This document shows positions 9,678-18,029 of a DNA stretch of 64,000 bases, piece after piece. The translations under genes were made by a program, and so were the position numbers. The DNA is from Atriophallophorus winterbourni. Taxonomy: Eukaryota > Platyhelminthes > Trematoda > Plagiorchiida > Microphallidae. The notes beneath the pieces are model-generated. The model did not search any database, was not told the DNA's origin, and saw nothing but the letters and a program-made list of their open reading frames with translations. Every line of letters begins with the position of its first letter. Positions within the stretch are counted from its first letter, which is position 1. Location: contig JACCGJ010014704.1 in assembly GCA_013407085.1 (NCBI GenBank), positions 1-64,000 of the forward strand, written 5' to 3'.

Positions 9678-10727
9678 TCACGCCTCCCGATTTCGGAGAC
9701 AGTAAGGTCTGACTCTTTGTTGCTGCGTGATGAGTTGTTCGGTATTATTCTTTTCGATAGGAGTATTTGAAGGTGTGTCACAATCAAGAGTTTCGGGGGG
9801 TGAGTCCACTGGTTCGGAGCCAGTTGCTTGCAGTGATTGATCTACTGGGGCTAATCTTCGCAATGAGACGGTTTCCTCACGACCATCATGATAACGTACG
9901 TGCGCGTACTGGGGATTGCACTCCAACAGTTCGCCTTCCTCTACGAGCGGATCATACTTGGAATTACGAACATTCTTCTGAATGAGTATCGGTCCAGGTA
10001 CCAATAACCAATTCGGAAGACTAGTACCGGCAGGCGATCTGCGATTGTGCAGAAACATACGTTCGTGTGGAGTGGCATTAGTAGCGGTGCATAGAAGTGA
10101 CCGTACCGCGTGAAGCGCATCCGGGAGCACCTGTTCCCACTGCTCTGTACTCAGCCCTCGGTTTCGCAAACTGAGAGAGATTGTTTTCCACAGTGTACCG
10201 TTCAAACGCTCTACCTGTCCATTTCCTTGAGGATTATATGAAGTAGTTCTACTGGTGGCAATTCCTCGAGAGTGGAGGAAAGCTTTAACATCAGCAGACA
10301 TGAAAGAAGGTCCTCGGTCAGAGTGGATATAGGATGGCATACCAAAAATTGAAAATAGTTCGATAAAACGGGAAATAATTGTGGAACTGGTCATATCTGC
10401 ACAGGGGAACGCAAAAGGGAAACGTGAAAATTCATCGATTACGGTCAGTAAATAGTGATTGCGTGTGGAAGATGGAATAGGTCCTTTAAAATCGACGCTA
10501 AGGCGTTCGAACGGTTTGGTTGCTTTAATCAGAGGGTCATTAGATGAATAGTAGAACTTTGGTTTCAAGTGTGAGCAAACGGTACATTGTTGAATGACAG
10601 TTTTTACATTATCCACGGTAAAGGTAGATTTTTTGATTTCACAAAGTGCAACAAGCGAGTGATGCCAGGATGGCAGATTGAGTCGTGAATGCTTTTCAAA
10701 TGTGTGAGAGATTGAATGCTTGAACAA
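9678..10727 (-). CDS. Integrase region of CsRn1-like Ty3/gypsy element
   Basis: The frame is 349 codons. The zinc-finger CTVC pair is at residues 48-51. The catalytic triad is D79 (SVDFKG), D137 (IHSDRG) and E173 (GNGQVERLNGT), a DD35E spacing. A GPI-type module (LLVPGPILIQ) follows. The triad is intact. The frame lies one base out of register with the upstream Gag-Pol frame, overlapping it at 10604-10727, so the true product would be the C-terminal part of a Gag-Pol polyprotein. The first ~30 residues before the overlap junction are probably not translated. Confidence 0.88.
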   Translation of the reverse strand: MFKHSISHTFEKHSRLNLPSWHHSLVALCEIKKSTFTVDNVKTVIQQCTVCSHLKPKFYYSSNDPLIKATKPFERLSVDFKGPIPSSTRNHYLLTVIDEFSRFPFAFPCADMTSSTIISRFIELFSIFGMPSYIHSDRGPSFMSADVKAFLHSRGIATSRTTSYNPQGNGQVERLNGTLWKTISLSLRNRGLSTEQWEQVLPDALHAVRSLLCTATNATPHERMFLHNRRSPAGTSLPNWLLVPGPILIQKNVRNSKYDPLVEEGELLECNPQYAHVRYHDGREETVSLRRLAPVDQSLQATGSEPVDSPPETLDCDTPSNTPIEKNNTEQLITQQQRVRPYCLRNREA

Positions 10728-13201
10728 AAACCTCGAGATAACGCATCCGCTACCGTGTTGCTTGGACCAGGACGATAGACCACGTCATATGAGAACTGAG
10801 AAAGCTCTGTGCGCCAACGTTGGATTTTATCGTTCTTAATTTTGCTTGCAGCTTTGGAATCATACATGTAGGCGACAGAACGCTGGTCTGTGATCAACTT
10901 GAAATAACATCTGATGAGATAATGCCGCCACTTCCGGATGACTTCGAAGATTGCATATGCTTCTTTCTCTACCGCTGAGTGATTGCGTTCACAATGAGAT
11001 AGAGTTCGAGATAAAAAGGCTACCAGGCAGTCGCTTTGGTTAAGGGTTGCGGAAATGGCTATGTCTGAGGCGTCGGTTTCAACGACGAGAGGGACATTAC
11101 GATCGATATAAAACAGAGATGCTTGAACCAATTCAGATTTTAATGTGTTGTATGCCTCCATAGCCTTACCTGACAGGGGGAATGTTTGATTGTGAGTCAG
11201 ATGATGGATGTTGTCAGAAAACTTTGAAAACCACTGGGAATAATATGAAAACATGCCGACAACCCTTTGTTGGGCTTTCGAATCGGTTGGAGGTGAAAGC
11301 TTCAGCAGCGCTTGGAAGCGTTCTGGATCCGGTTTTACTGTTCCTGCTGACACTTCGTATCCAAGTAATTTGATTTGTTCGACACCATAAACGCACTTGT
11401 CACGATTTAAAGTTAAACCATACTTTTCCACCACCTGCATAAACCTGCTCAAATTATTATCATGTTCTTTCTTATCCGCTCCGAAAATTTTGATGTCATC
11501 AATGTAAACGTATGTGCCTTGAAGTGACTCAGTACGAATAAGTTCATCCATAACCCGTTGGAAACAGGCGACCCCATTCGTAACACCAAATGGTATGCGT
11601 TTGTAATGATACAGGTTGCCACATGCTTCAAACGCGGTGTATTCACGTTCATTGTCTTTTATAGGGATCTGATGATAAGCACTTTGAAGATCCACTGTGC
11701 TGAAGACACGGTAATGAGAGATTTTATCAATTAAATCATCAATGCGAGGCAAAGGATAGGCATCCAAGTATGTGAAGCGATTTATGGTTTGGCTGTAGTC
11801 AACAACCATGCGTTTTTTTTTATGGCGTTCGTTAGTTGTGACCAAAACCTGTGCTCGCCAGGGTGACTGAGATGGTTCAATTATGCCATCCTTCAGCAAC
11901 TTGTTAACTTCAGTCTGGATGAATAGTTCATCACTGTGACTATGTCGCCTCGATTTAGTGGATATTGGCCGACATGATGGGTCGAGATGAACAAAAAGTG
12001 GAATCGGTGGTAGAGTGGCAACAGAGAGGCCACACAAGGAAAAAGGGGATTGAATCCCCTCGAAAGGAATTTCTACCATCTGATGCCGTTGAAGGAAGTC
12101 ATGACCTAATAATACGTCAGCACAAAGGTCAGGAAGAATAGATAGTTTAACATTATCATAAGAATTGTTTTTATGGATAATGGAAACGAAACAGTGACCT
12201 TTGGTACTACTTGTCATTGATGTAGAAGCCAGAACGATTTGATTTTTAGACTCTAGTACCGGCCATTTGTGTTCACGTATGATTTCTTCAGAGACATAAC
12301 TTTCAGAACTTCCGGTGTCAACCAGGGCATGGAGCGTTATACCATTGACACGGATTTTAGTAATTGCTTTCTTTAAACTGGTTGGCACGGCAGCTGTGGC
12401 AATGGCTGATGCAAGAAATGCGCAAGCAGGAGCATTATGTTTGACAAAGTTTGTAGAACGACAAACTTTGATGAAATGTCCCTTCTTGCCACATGATTTA
12501 CAAACGGCTTCTCTAGCAGGGCATTTGTGACGTGGATGTCGATCATATCCACAGAAGAAGCAATTATCTGGAAGCCTTGAGTGAGCAGTTGCCAAGGTTG
12601 TATCCGACTTAGAGGTATCGAGGTCTATGGTTTCCTTGGGAGATGCTTTGCAAGTAATGGCAGGAGCTGACGATGCATATGAATTAGACTGTCGCTGAGC
12701 CAAGTCCAACGACTTTGCTTGATCGAAAGCTGTCTGTAGATCGAGACATTTATGTTCCAGCAAACGTTGCCTGATAGGATTTGATAGCAATCCAGAAATA
12801 AACGCATCACGCGTTGCATCATTTTGGTTTTCAGTTGCGCTCACGGATTTGAAATTACAGTCTTTAGCGAATGTGTGCAATCTCTGAACAAACTGGTCGA
12901 GGTTTTCGGTTTGTGCTTGTTTGCAGGTCGCCAAAACATGTCGTGCGAACACTTCGTTTTTTGGTTGCACGTATAGGGACTGAAGAGTGGCTACGGCCGA
13001 TTCATATGTTGTGCATTGAGATATAAGTTTGTACACAGAAGGCGACAGAAAATGAATCAAAGTTTTGAGTTTGTCTGGTTTGTGCGATTCTATGATTTCA
13101 AGAAAATTGCTGAATGTGTAAAACCAATGCTCCCAGGAGTCGGCAGCGTTTGAAGCGTTCGGATCGGCGTCCAAGCGATCAGGTCTGAGTAAACGATCCA
13201 T
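10604..13201 (-). CDS. Gag-Pol (Gag, protease, RT, RNase H) of CsRn1-like element
   Basis: A single uninterrupted frame of 865 codons starts 17 bases inside the 5' LTR boundary. In order: Gag region; two zinc knuckles CX2CX4HX4C at about residues 214-227 and 234-247; protease with LVDTGSS near 294-300; reverse transcriptase with FSTVDLQSAYHQI and active-site YIDD near 566-569; RNase H with TDAS near 709-712; then the H-H half of the integrase zinc finger (CHPGITRLLH). The overall order and wording resemble the CsRn1 clade described from Clonorchis. All catalytic motifs are preserved. The frame ends at 10604 because of the register change just upstream. Confidence 0.92.
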   Translation of the reverse strand: MDRLLRPDRLDADPNASNAADSWEHWFYTFSNFLEIIESHKPDKLKTLIHFLSPSVYKLISQCTTYESAVATLQSLYVQPKNEVFARHVLATCKQAQTENLDQFVQRLHTFAKDCNFKSVSATENQNDATRDAFISGLLSNPIRQRLLEHKCLDLQTAFDQAKSLDLAQRQSNSYASSAPAITCKASPKETIDLDTSKSDTTLATAHSRLPDNCFFCGYDRHPRHKCPAREAVCKSCGKKGHFIKVCRSTNFVKHNAPACAFLASAIATAAVPTSLKKAITKIRVNGITLHALVDTGSSESYVSEEIIREHKWPVLESKNQIVLASTSMTSSTKGHCFVSIIHKNNSYDNVKLSILPDLCADVLLGHDFLQRHQMVEIPFEGIQSPFSLCGLSVATLPPIPLFVHLDPSCRPISTKSRRHSHSDELFIQTEVNKLLKDGIIEPSQSPWRAQVLVTTNERHKKKRMVVDYSQTINRFTYLDAYPLPRIDDLIDKISHYRVFSTVDLQSAYHQIPIKDNEREYTAFEACGNLYHYKRIPFGVTNGVACFQRVMDELIRTESLQGTYVYIDDIKIFGADKKEHDNNLSRFMQVVEKYGLTLNRDKCVYGVEQIKLLGYEVSAGTVKPDPERFQALLKLSPPTDSKAQQRVVGMFSYYSQWFSKFSDNIHHLTHNQTFPLSGKAMEAYNTLKSELVQASLFYIDRNVPLVVETDASDIAISATLNQSDCLVAFLSRTLSHCERNHSAVEKEAYAIFEVIRKWRHYLIRCYFKLITDQRSVAYMYDSKAASKIKNDKIQRWRTELSQFSYDVVYRPGPSNTVADALSRGFCSSIQSLTHLKSIHDSICHPGITRLLHFVKSKNLPLPWIM
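10615..10640 (-). other. Register shift between RT/RNase H and integrase
   Basis: The A6 run at 10634-10629 forms a possible -1 slippery heptamer A-AAA-AAT in the Gag-Pol frame. The family-typical residues KNLP are still read in the first frame after it, so a one-base loss a few bases downstream is the simpler reading. No pseudoknot was examined. Confidence 0.5.
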
Positions 13202-13217
13202 TTATAGTTGATTAAAT
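13202..13217 (-). promoter_or_regulatory. Primer-binding position, candidate self-priming site
   Basis: Bases 13203-13216 lie one base inside the 5' LTR and are a perfect 14-nt inverted match to 13281-13294 within that LTR. No match to a tRNA 3' end starting with TGG is found here. Complementarity between the primer site and the transcript's own leader is the arrangement of self-primed Tf1/sushi-type retrotransposons. Confidence 0.55.
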
Positions 13218-13412
13218 TGTAACGAGATAGAGTGAATGATACTTCCAAACGAATGAGAAGATAACGCCTGATAGAAAGGCTTTAATCAACTATAGATTTG
13301 GGCATATAGACTGTAACGAGAAAAGAGAACTGTTAACGGAGTAAAGCAATACAATATGTTTAATATACGTGTGTGTTTATAAAGAAGGAAAGGTATGGAA
13401 AATAATGCGACA
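13218..13412 (-). repeat. 5' LTR of CsRn1-like retrotransposon, 195 bp
   Basis: On the element strand it begins TGTCGC and ends GTTACA, i.e. TGT...ACA. About 97 percent identical to the 3' LTR. TATA-like TTTATAAA near 13375-13386. Confidence 0.92.
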
Positions 13413-13600
13413 ATACTGTCAGGTTGCCCACCCCTAGACAGAAACAGGAAAGGAAAATAACAGTGGCAAAGAGACTCCATCGCGTTTTCGAATGCAGCTC
13501 TATACCGGTGGCAAATCAATTTGCACGGTGTTAGCTGCACAGCACAGAAATGCTGCACGATCAAGAGTTATATTCTGTTAGCCGCAAGCGTTTCTAATAC
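13413..13600 (-). mobile_element. CR1-like tail, right half, with right target duplication atact
   Basis: Begins with the duplicated atact, then gtcaggttgcccac through gcacagcacagaaatgctgc. Continues the copy whose left half is at 9390-9445. Confidence 0.78.
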
Positions 13601-13759
13601 TGCGTAAATCTGTCTGCTCTTGTGTCGGTATTGTAAGAACGCTACAAGACGAGGTCTAATGAACTGCTCTAGCCTATTTATGAGATACACTCGATACAAT
13701 AGTATATGAATAATTGGGAATTGGTTGTGCCTGATTTTCTATAGGTTCTGTAGATTTTT

Positions 13760-14355
13760 TAAGTCATTCTTTCCCATCTTTTTTTGGATTTTTAACCTGT
13801 CATGATTGTATGGCAGTCCAGCTTCTGGCATGCACGAGTGGCTCCCCGAGCCCGCGGAACTGCTTCTACCAACAGGAGATGGGGCGAGGGCGAGTGACTG
13901 GCGCCTGAAAACCAGTTTGCTTCGGGCAGGTGTAGCTCGTTAGCCTGGGAGGGCATTTCATCTAAGGGAAGGAAAACCCTGATTTTCAACCTCCGCTGCC
14001 TTGTGGGATACCCGATCGCGGGAAAGGCTTCGGGAGAAAACCCTGAGGAAAAACCTGGAACACAGTCTGGTAGACGGTTAGTTGGTGCACACCACCTCTT
14101 TCTGGCAACTCCCCGCTGCCTTGTAGGTCGCACTTGGTTGTGAAAAGGCTAGAGAAGCTGACTCGAACAAACGCCGCGTGGTGCTGGGGACGCCGCTTTG
14201 TACCCGAATCCCCAAGAACCTTCATTGAAGCCGACTCATCCTCCAGGAGGAGATAGTCGCACAAAAGTAAAAGTAAAGTAAGTATGGCAGTTAAGCACTT
14301 GGTACTCGCTACCGGTGTAATACTGTTCATGAATGATAATGATGAGATTTGAGCT
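13760..14355 (+). mobile_element. RTE-type 3'-end fragment hosting the deletion derivative
   Basis: Left piece ends catgattgtatggcagt. Right piece resumes gtatggcagttaagcact and gctaccggtgtaat, with a gat-rich tail at 14330-14345. The two pieces form one copy of the ~90-bp terminal word. Confidence 0.65.
13818..14281 (+). mobile_element. Internally deleted RTE derivative (SINE-like), 464 bp
   Basis: The left ~410 bp match the 5' region of RTE-like elements (tgactggcgcctgaaaacca, gggaaggaaaaccctgat, ggtgctggggac). It then jumps straight to the last ~55 bp of the 59.9-63.1-kb element (tgaagccg...cgcacaaaagtaaaagtaa). The element is flanked by the direct repeat gtatggcagt (13808-13817 and 14282-14291). 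Excising it restores the common RTE-tail word, so it inserted into another RTE tail. Without RT coding it must rely on a full RTE for movement. Confidence 0.8.
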
Positions 14356-14449
14356 GTCACATAGAAACTTTGCTTTTGGACTGAATCTACTGAAGGGAAT
14401 GAATTAATAAGGAGTAAAATGAAATTACAATCCTGAATCCGCTCAAACT

Positions 14450-14625
14450 ACCGCACTCTCAGACTGTGTGGCACTTTGCCTGGATTTGGCTTGTGCTTTC
14501 ATACCATACCATCTCAGACTGCACGTGGGTTAAGGCAATGCCATGTTGCCCAGGTTTAAACCGAGCCAAATATGAAAATGACGGTGAAGCACCACTGTAT
14601 TGCCACATGTACTACCGACGTGTGA
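14450..14625. mobile_element. Two small CR1-like tail fragments in opposite orientation
   Basis: 14455-14512 is plus-strand tail ending in cataccataccat. 14513-14625 starts cagactgcacgtgggtta and reads on the minus strand. Together they make an imperfect tail-to-tail pair. Confidence 0.5.
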
Positions 14626-14629
14626 ACTA

Positions 14630-14980
14630 ACAAGTCTGATTTGGTATGCAGTGACTGACATTGCAGCACAACCACGAAATTTACGTTTGCTCTTCATTTC
14701 TAAAAAAATTATGGTGCTGCATCTTGACGCACAATAGAGTGCACTAGGAGCAATGCCTATATTTTTGTGATAAGATCGGTTTCGCATATCAAACGCTTTT
14801 ACCACCACCTAATCTTGCTCGGAAAATTAAATGAAGCGGAGACAAGATTTTTTACGCTTTTTTTAAATAACGCAGTTCTGGAACCAAATTTCTATCCTGA
14901 TTATATTTTACACTCTTCCATTTGTTTTTAATTAATTATCCTTTTCCTATACTCACGAAATATTTAATTTTCGTTTACAG
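14630..14980. other. Upstream region of the CD36-like gene
   Basis: AT-rich. It ends in a pyrimidine-bearing acceptor (ttttcgtttacag, AG at 14979-14980) that must belong either to a 5' UTR intron or to a trans-splicing site. No TATA or other element is convincing. Confidence 0.45.
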
Positions 14981-14993
14981 CCCCTTCCATTTC

Positions 14994-16034
14994 ATGTCCC
15001 GTTCCACGTTAATAGTCTTGGGTTCTACTTTCTCCATTCTTATATTGATTTCATTATTACTCTTATGCCTGCAACCTCCTATATTTCGATCGTACGTTAT
15101 TAAAATGACAAAACTGGCAACCGATTCCGCTATCATGAAACAATGGCAGGAACCTTCTGTTCCGATCGCGATACAATTTTATTTTTTCAATCTCTCAAAC
15201 CCGAGTGAGTATTTGAACGGAAGCAAGCCAGTGATGAAGCAACTCGGTCCTTACACATATTGGGAACGGCGATCCAAGGGCAATATTGAACGCAACGATT
15301 CTGCTTCAACTATATCCTACCTTGAAACGAAACATTATTTCTTCGTGCCAGATGAATCCACCGGTTCAGAATCAGATTTAATCACCAACATTAATTTGGT
15401 GTACCTCACCTTGGCAGTACAAGAAGAACAGCATTCTAAATTTGTAACTCACCTGCTCGAAGCGTTCTGTCGTAAGTTTGGCGAGGAACTTCTGGTTCGA
15501 CGACCTGTTTATGATTGGCTTTGGGGTTACGAGGATTCATTACTTCATTTTTTAAAATCGATCGCGTTTCCGATCAATTCAACCCGAGTCGGCTTGTTTA
15601 CCAATGCCAACAACACTGCAACAGGCCCATTCGTTATAGACAGTGGCCTTTTCAATTTTGAGAGCTTGGGACATATTCTGGCTTTCAATGGCCAGACTTC
15701 CTTAAACGTGTGGACAACAAGTGATGCAAACATGTTGAATGGATCGGATGGTTCGATTTTCCACCCGTTTATCGGGCCAGATGAACCGCTGTATGTTTTC
15801 GCGTCGGATCTTTGTCGATCGATCAAATTTGTCCCACGTGATAAAGTTCTTGTGCATGGCATTCCTACTTGGAAATACTTGCCGCTTGAGGACACTTTTG
15901 ATTCTCCAAAATCTAATCCGAAGAATAGAGGTTTCTGTCCACGTTGGCCAGTTTGTTTTGAGGATGGAGTTCTAGACATGTCCACGTGCCAGCCTGGACC
16001 CCCGATCGCCATTTCAATGCCTCATTTTGTTCAC
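14994..16034 (+). CDS. CD36/LIMP-2 family receptor, coding exon 1 (347 codons)
   Basis: The ATG at 14994 is 13 bases after a splice acceptor. Residues 5-28 form the N-terminal membrane anchor (LIVLGSTFSILILISLLLLC). The ectodomain follows with family landmarks: FFNLSNPSEYLNGSKP, LGPYTYWERRSK, VYDWLWGYEDSLL, NGSDGSIFHPFI, FASDLCRSIKF, and the cysteine cluster NRGFCPRWPVCFEDGVLDMS followed by TC. Several N-linked glycosylation sites are visible. CD36-family proteins bind lipids and lipoproteins through a hydrophobic tunnel; LIMP-2 members act in lysosomes, also as beta-glucocerebrosidase carriers. The exon ends FVH at a GTGAGT donor in phase 0. The upstream TTG-led extension of the frame is intronic. 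Confidence 0.93.
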
Positions 16035-16139
16035 GTGAGTTTCATTAGACGTTAATTCCTTAACTGCCATTGTTTGATCTGATAATTTTGCCACAACTTT
16101 TACAAATTGATTCTTTTGCTGGGCATTTTGTACAGGGGT

Positions 16140-16148
16140 GTCTAGTTC
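16140..16148. repeat. Target-site duplication, left copy (gtctagttc)
   Basis: Nine bases identical to 16717-16725, immediately outside the inverted repeats of the Mutator-like element. Confidence 0.8.
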
Positions 16149-16716
16149 GGTGTCCGGTCACTTAATCGTGAGACCCTTAATCGCCGACACTTAATCCCTA
16201 GACACTTAATCACCATACATTTGATCCCCAGACATTTAACCTCCAAGTTCATCAGCAGTCACTTAATCCCCAGTTTGATGGCTTCTGATTTTAAGAACGT
16301 CAATCTTTCCGTAGTTGAGTATCGCTGAATTGCTTGAGATGTCATACCACGCAACGAAAAATAAGTGAACTAGGGATGAAAGCAGATAATGAGGCAGACG
16401 ATGATTTGCAGCCTCATGATTGTGCCGTTGAATGATGCATTACAGTCACTCTTTTCTTGCCAACATCCCACCATGTGGACATTTCTTAACGACTTGCGAA
16501 AGGATTGCCGATAGCATACAGTCTCAATTTTTCAAGCAAGTGCTGGGGTTCATATCAAACAGAAGAAGAAGTATGCTGAGATATGCGCATTCTTCAGAAG
16601 TTATCAAACTGACTGACTGAAGATTAAGTGACTGGGGATGAAGTGACTTGGGGGTTAAATGTCTGGGGATCAAATGTCTGGTGGTTAAGGGTCTAGGGAT
16701 TAAGTGTCAGTAAACC
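16149..16716. mobile_element. Mutator-like (MULE) DNA transposon remnant, 568 bp
   Basis: The ends are inverted repeats of ~100-125 bp (16149-16275 and 16622-16716), each made of degenerate units around acttaatccc(c/t)ag. Outer ends read GGT...ACC. A 9-bp direct duplication flanks it, as expected for Mutator transposition. The centre (16425-16615) reads, across a stop and small frame slips, DALQSLFSCQHPTMWTFL and later KQKKKYAEI. This resembles the C-terminal part of MULE transposases (the ...HP..W.F segment after the conserved VE motif). It is non-autonomous and sits in the CD36-like intron. Confidence 0.75.
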
Positions 16717-16729
16717 GTCTAGTTCTGCT

Positions 16730-17405
16730 ACAAAAATAACAAGTTTGAATAGTTGAAGCACAAAGTTTATAAAATTCACATTACGGATTGATTGAAGAGA
16801 ATTAGAATCATAAGTTGTACAGCTGAAGTTTGGAGTAGAATTGTATGATTGACTGTGTTCATGAGCAATCTCAAGTGTTCTAGCACCAAAGCCCACATGC
16901 ACTTTATGGCAGCACGACACTACCTCTTTTAGGTTTATGATTTGATAAATTATTTCTTCACAATTTCTTTTACACCAGTTTACTGAAAGAGTCGTTTTTT
17001 CTTTAATTTACATCTTTTTGACGGACAATATAACGAGTTCGTGATTGCTATACGGTATATTCCGTACTTGATGTTAGCCGCCAGATATGCCTTTATTAAA
17101 CGACAGCCACGTATAGCGTTCCATGTCTAAGATGTACTTGGACTTTAGTTCTGAAAGATTTCGCACAGTCGGATTGAAAACCCAATTTTGCTGAGAACAC
17201 ATTCGCAACAAAAATTAGATCGTAGCTGTGGAGTTGTGCAATGATCTCCGTTAGCAGTTGTACACAAATGTGCTCAGGCCAGAATCGTTCTTTTGCTTTT
17301 GTTACATAGTTAATTGTTCGTACACCGCGGAGATCACAACTCAGCCCCAGATGGTTGGCAGTATTTGTTAAAAATGTGAATTTTTACGCCCATTTGTAGC
17401 TTTGA
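16730..17405. other. Unassigned intronic sequence
   Basis: AT-rich, no repeat or exon recognised. Confidence 0.35.
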
Positions 17406-17409
17406 GTTG

Positions 17410-17510
17410 TGGTAAAACATCATCATCATCATGAACAGCATTACACCGGTCGAAAGTACCGAGTGCTTAACTGCCATATAATCATGTCACGATAAAATCC
17501 TAAAGAGTGG
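17410..17510 (-). mobile_element. RTE-type 3'-end fragment
   Basis: Reads catcatcatcatgaacagca then ttacaccggt, gtgcttaactgcc and taaaatcctaaagagtggga, the reverse complement of the terminal box at 6530-6632 and 19385-19490. Confidence 0.65.
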
Positions 17511-17849
17511 GACCAAAAAAGTTGAAACACTTGTAGAAGATTGAATACTGGCACACTGAGTTGAGACGTCTTCACTCAGAATCAAACTCATTCATTCATG
17601 TGTTTTGAAGGAGTAGATCGACATCAGCGTGACAGCTTCTTTACCACCTTCACTGTCGTGCATAATAAAATGCTTACTTCGCCACTGCATCTGAAAACAT
17701 CTAAGAATAATCGAATGCTCTAAGAAGAACCCCACTTAACACGATTTTGAGCCATGCTTTTGACAACAAGAATCCATTGTGAATCCTGATATTTCGGATC
17801 CCAATAGGGAGACGGGTTGCCCAAGTGCAGCTAGTATCACTGTTTATGT

Positions 17850-17905
17850 TTACTGAAACTAGTTGTGATGTGTAAGTGCGGGAATGTGATCACAACAGTA
17901 CATTC
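17850..17905 (+). repeat. Short fragment of the hammerhead-ribozyme repeat
   Basis: The word gatgtgtaagtgcggg followed by atgtgatcacaac matches the reverse complement of 405-435. The ribozyme core itself is not retained beyond gaaactag. Confidence 0.4.
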
Positions 17906-18029
17906 TCCTACTTCGGTTTTTGATTCTTTTGCGCTTTGCTATGATCATTTGGCCTTGGCACTTTGGCTGGTTTTGCTGAGCGTCTCTTATACTACATTGT
18001 CTTGCTTTCCGTCATTACGAGATTATTAG

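Noticed and set aside
10604..10727. Programmed -1 frameshift as the certain explanation for the RT/integrase offset
   Set aside because: The slippery heptamer exists, but family-like residues continue in the first frame after it; a one-base loss explains the data equally or better.
13202..13217. tRNA-Trp primer-binding site as reported for CsRn1
   Set aside because: The bases after the LTR do not begin TGG and show no convincing match to a tRNA 3' end.
14922..14993. N-terminal extension of the CD36-like frame
   Set aside because: It begins at a TTG, lies before the splice acceptor at 14980, and would place residues ahead of the membrane anchor that the family lacks.
15545..16012. 155-codon minus-strand frame
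   Set aside because: Antisense shadow of CD36-like exon 1.
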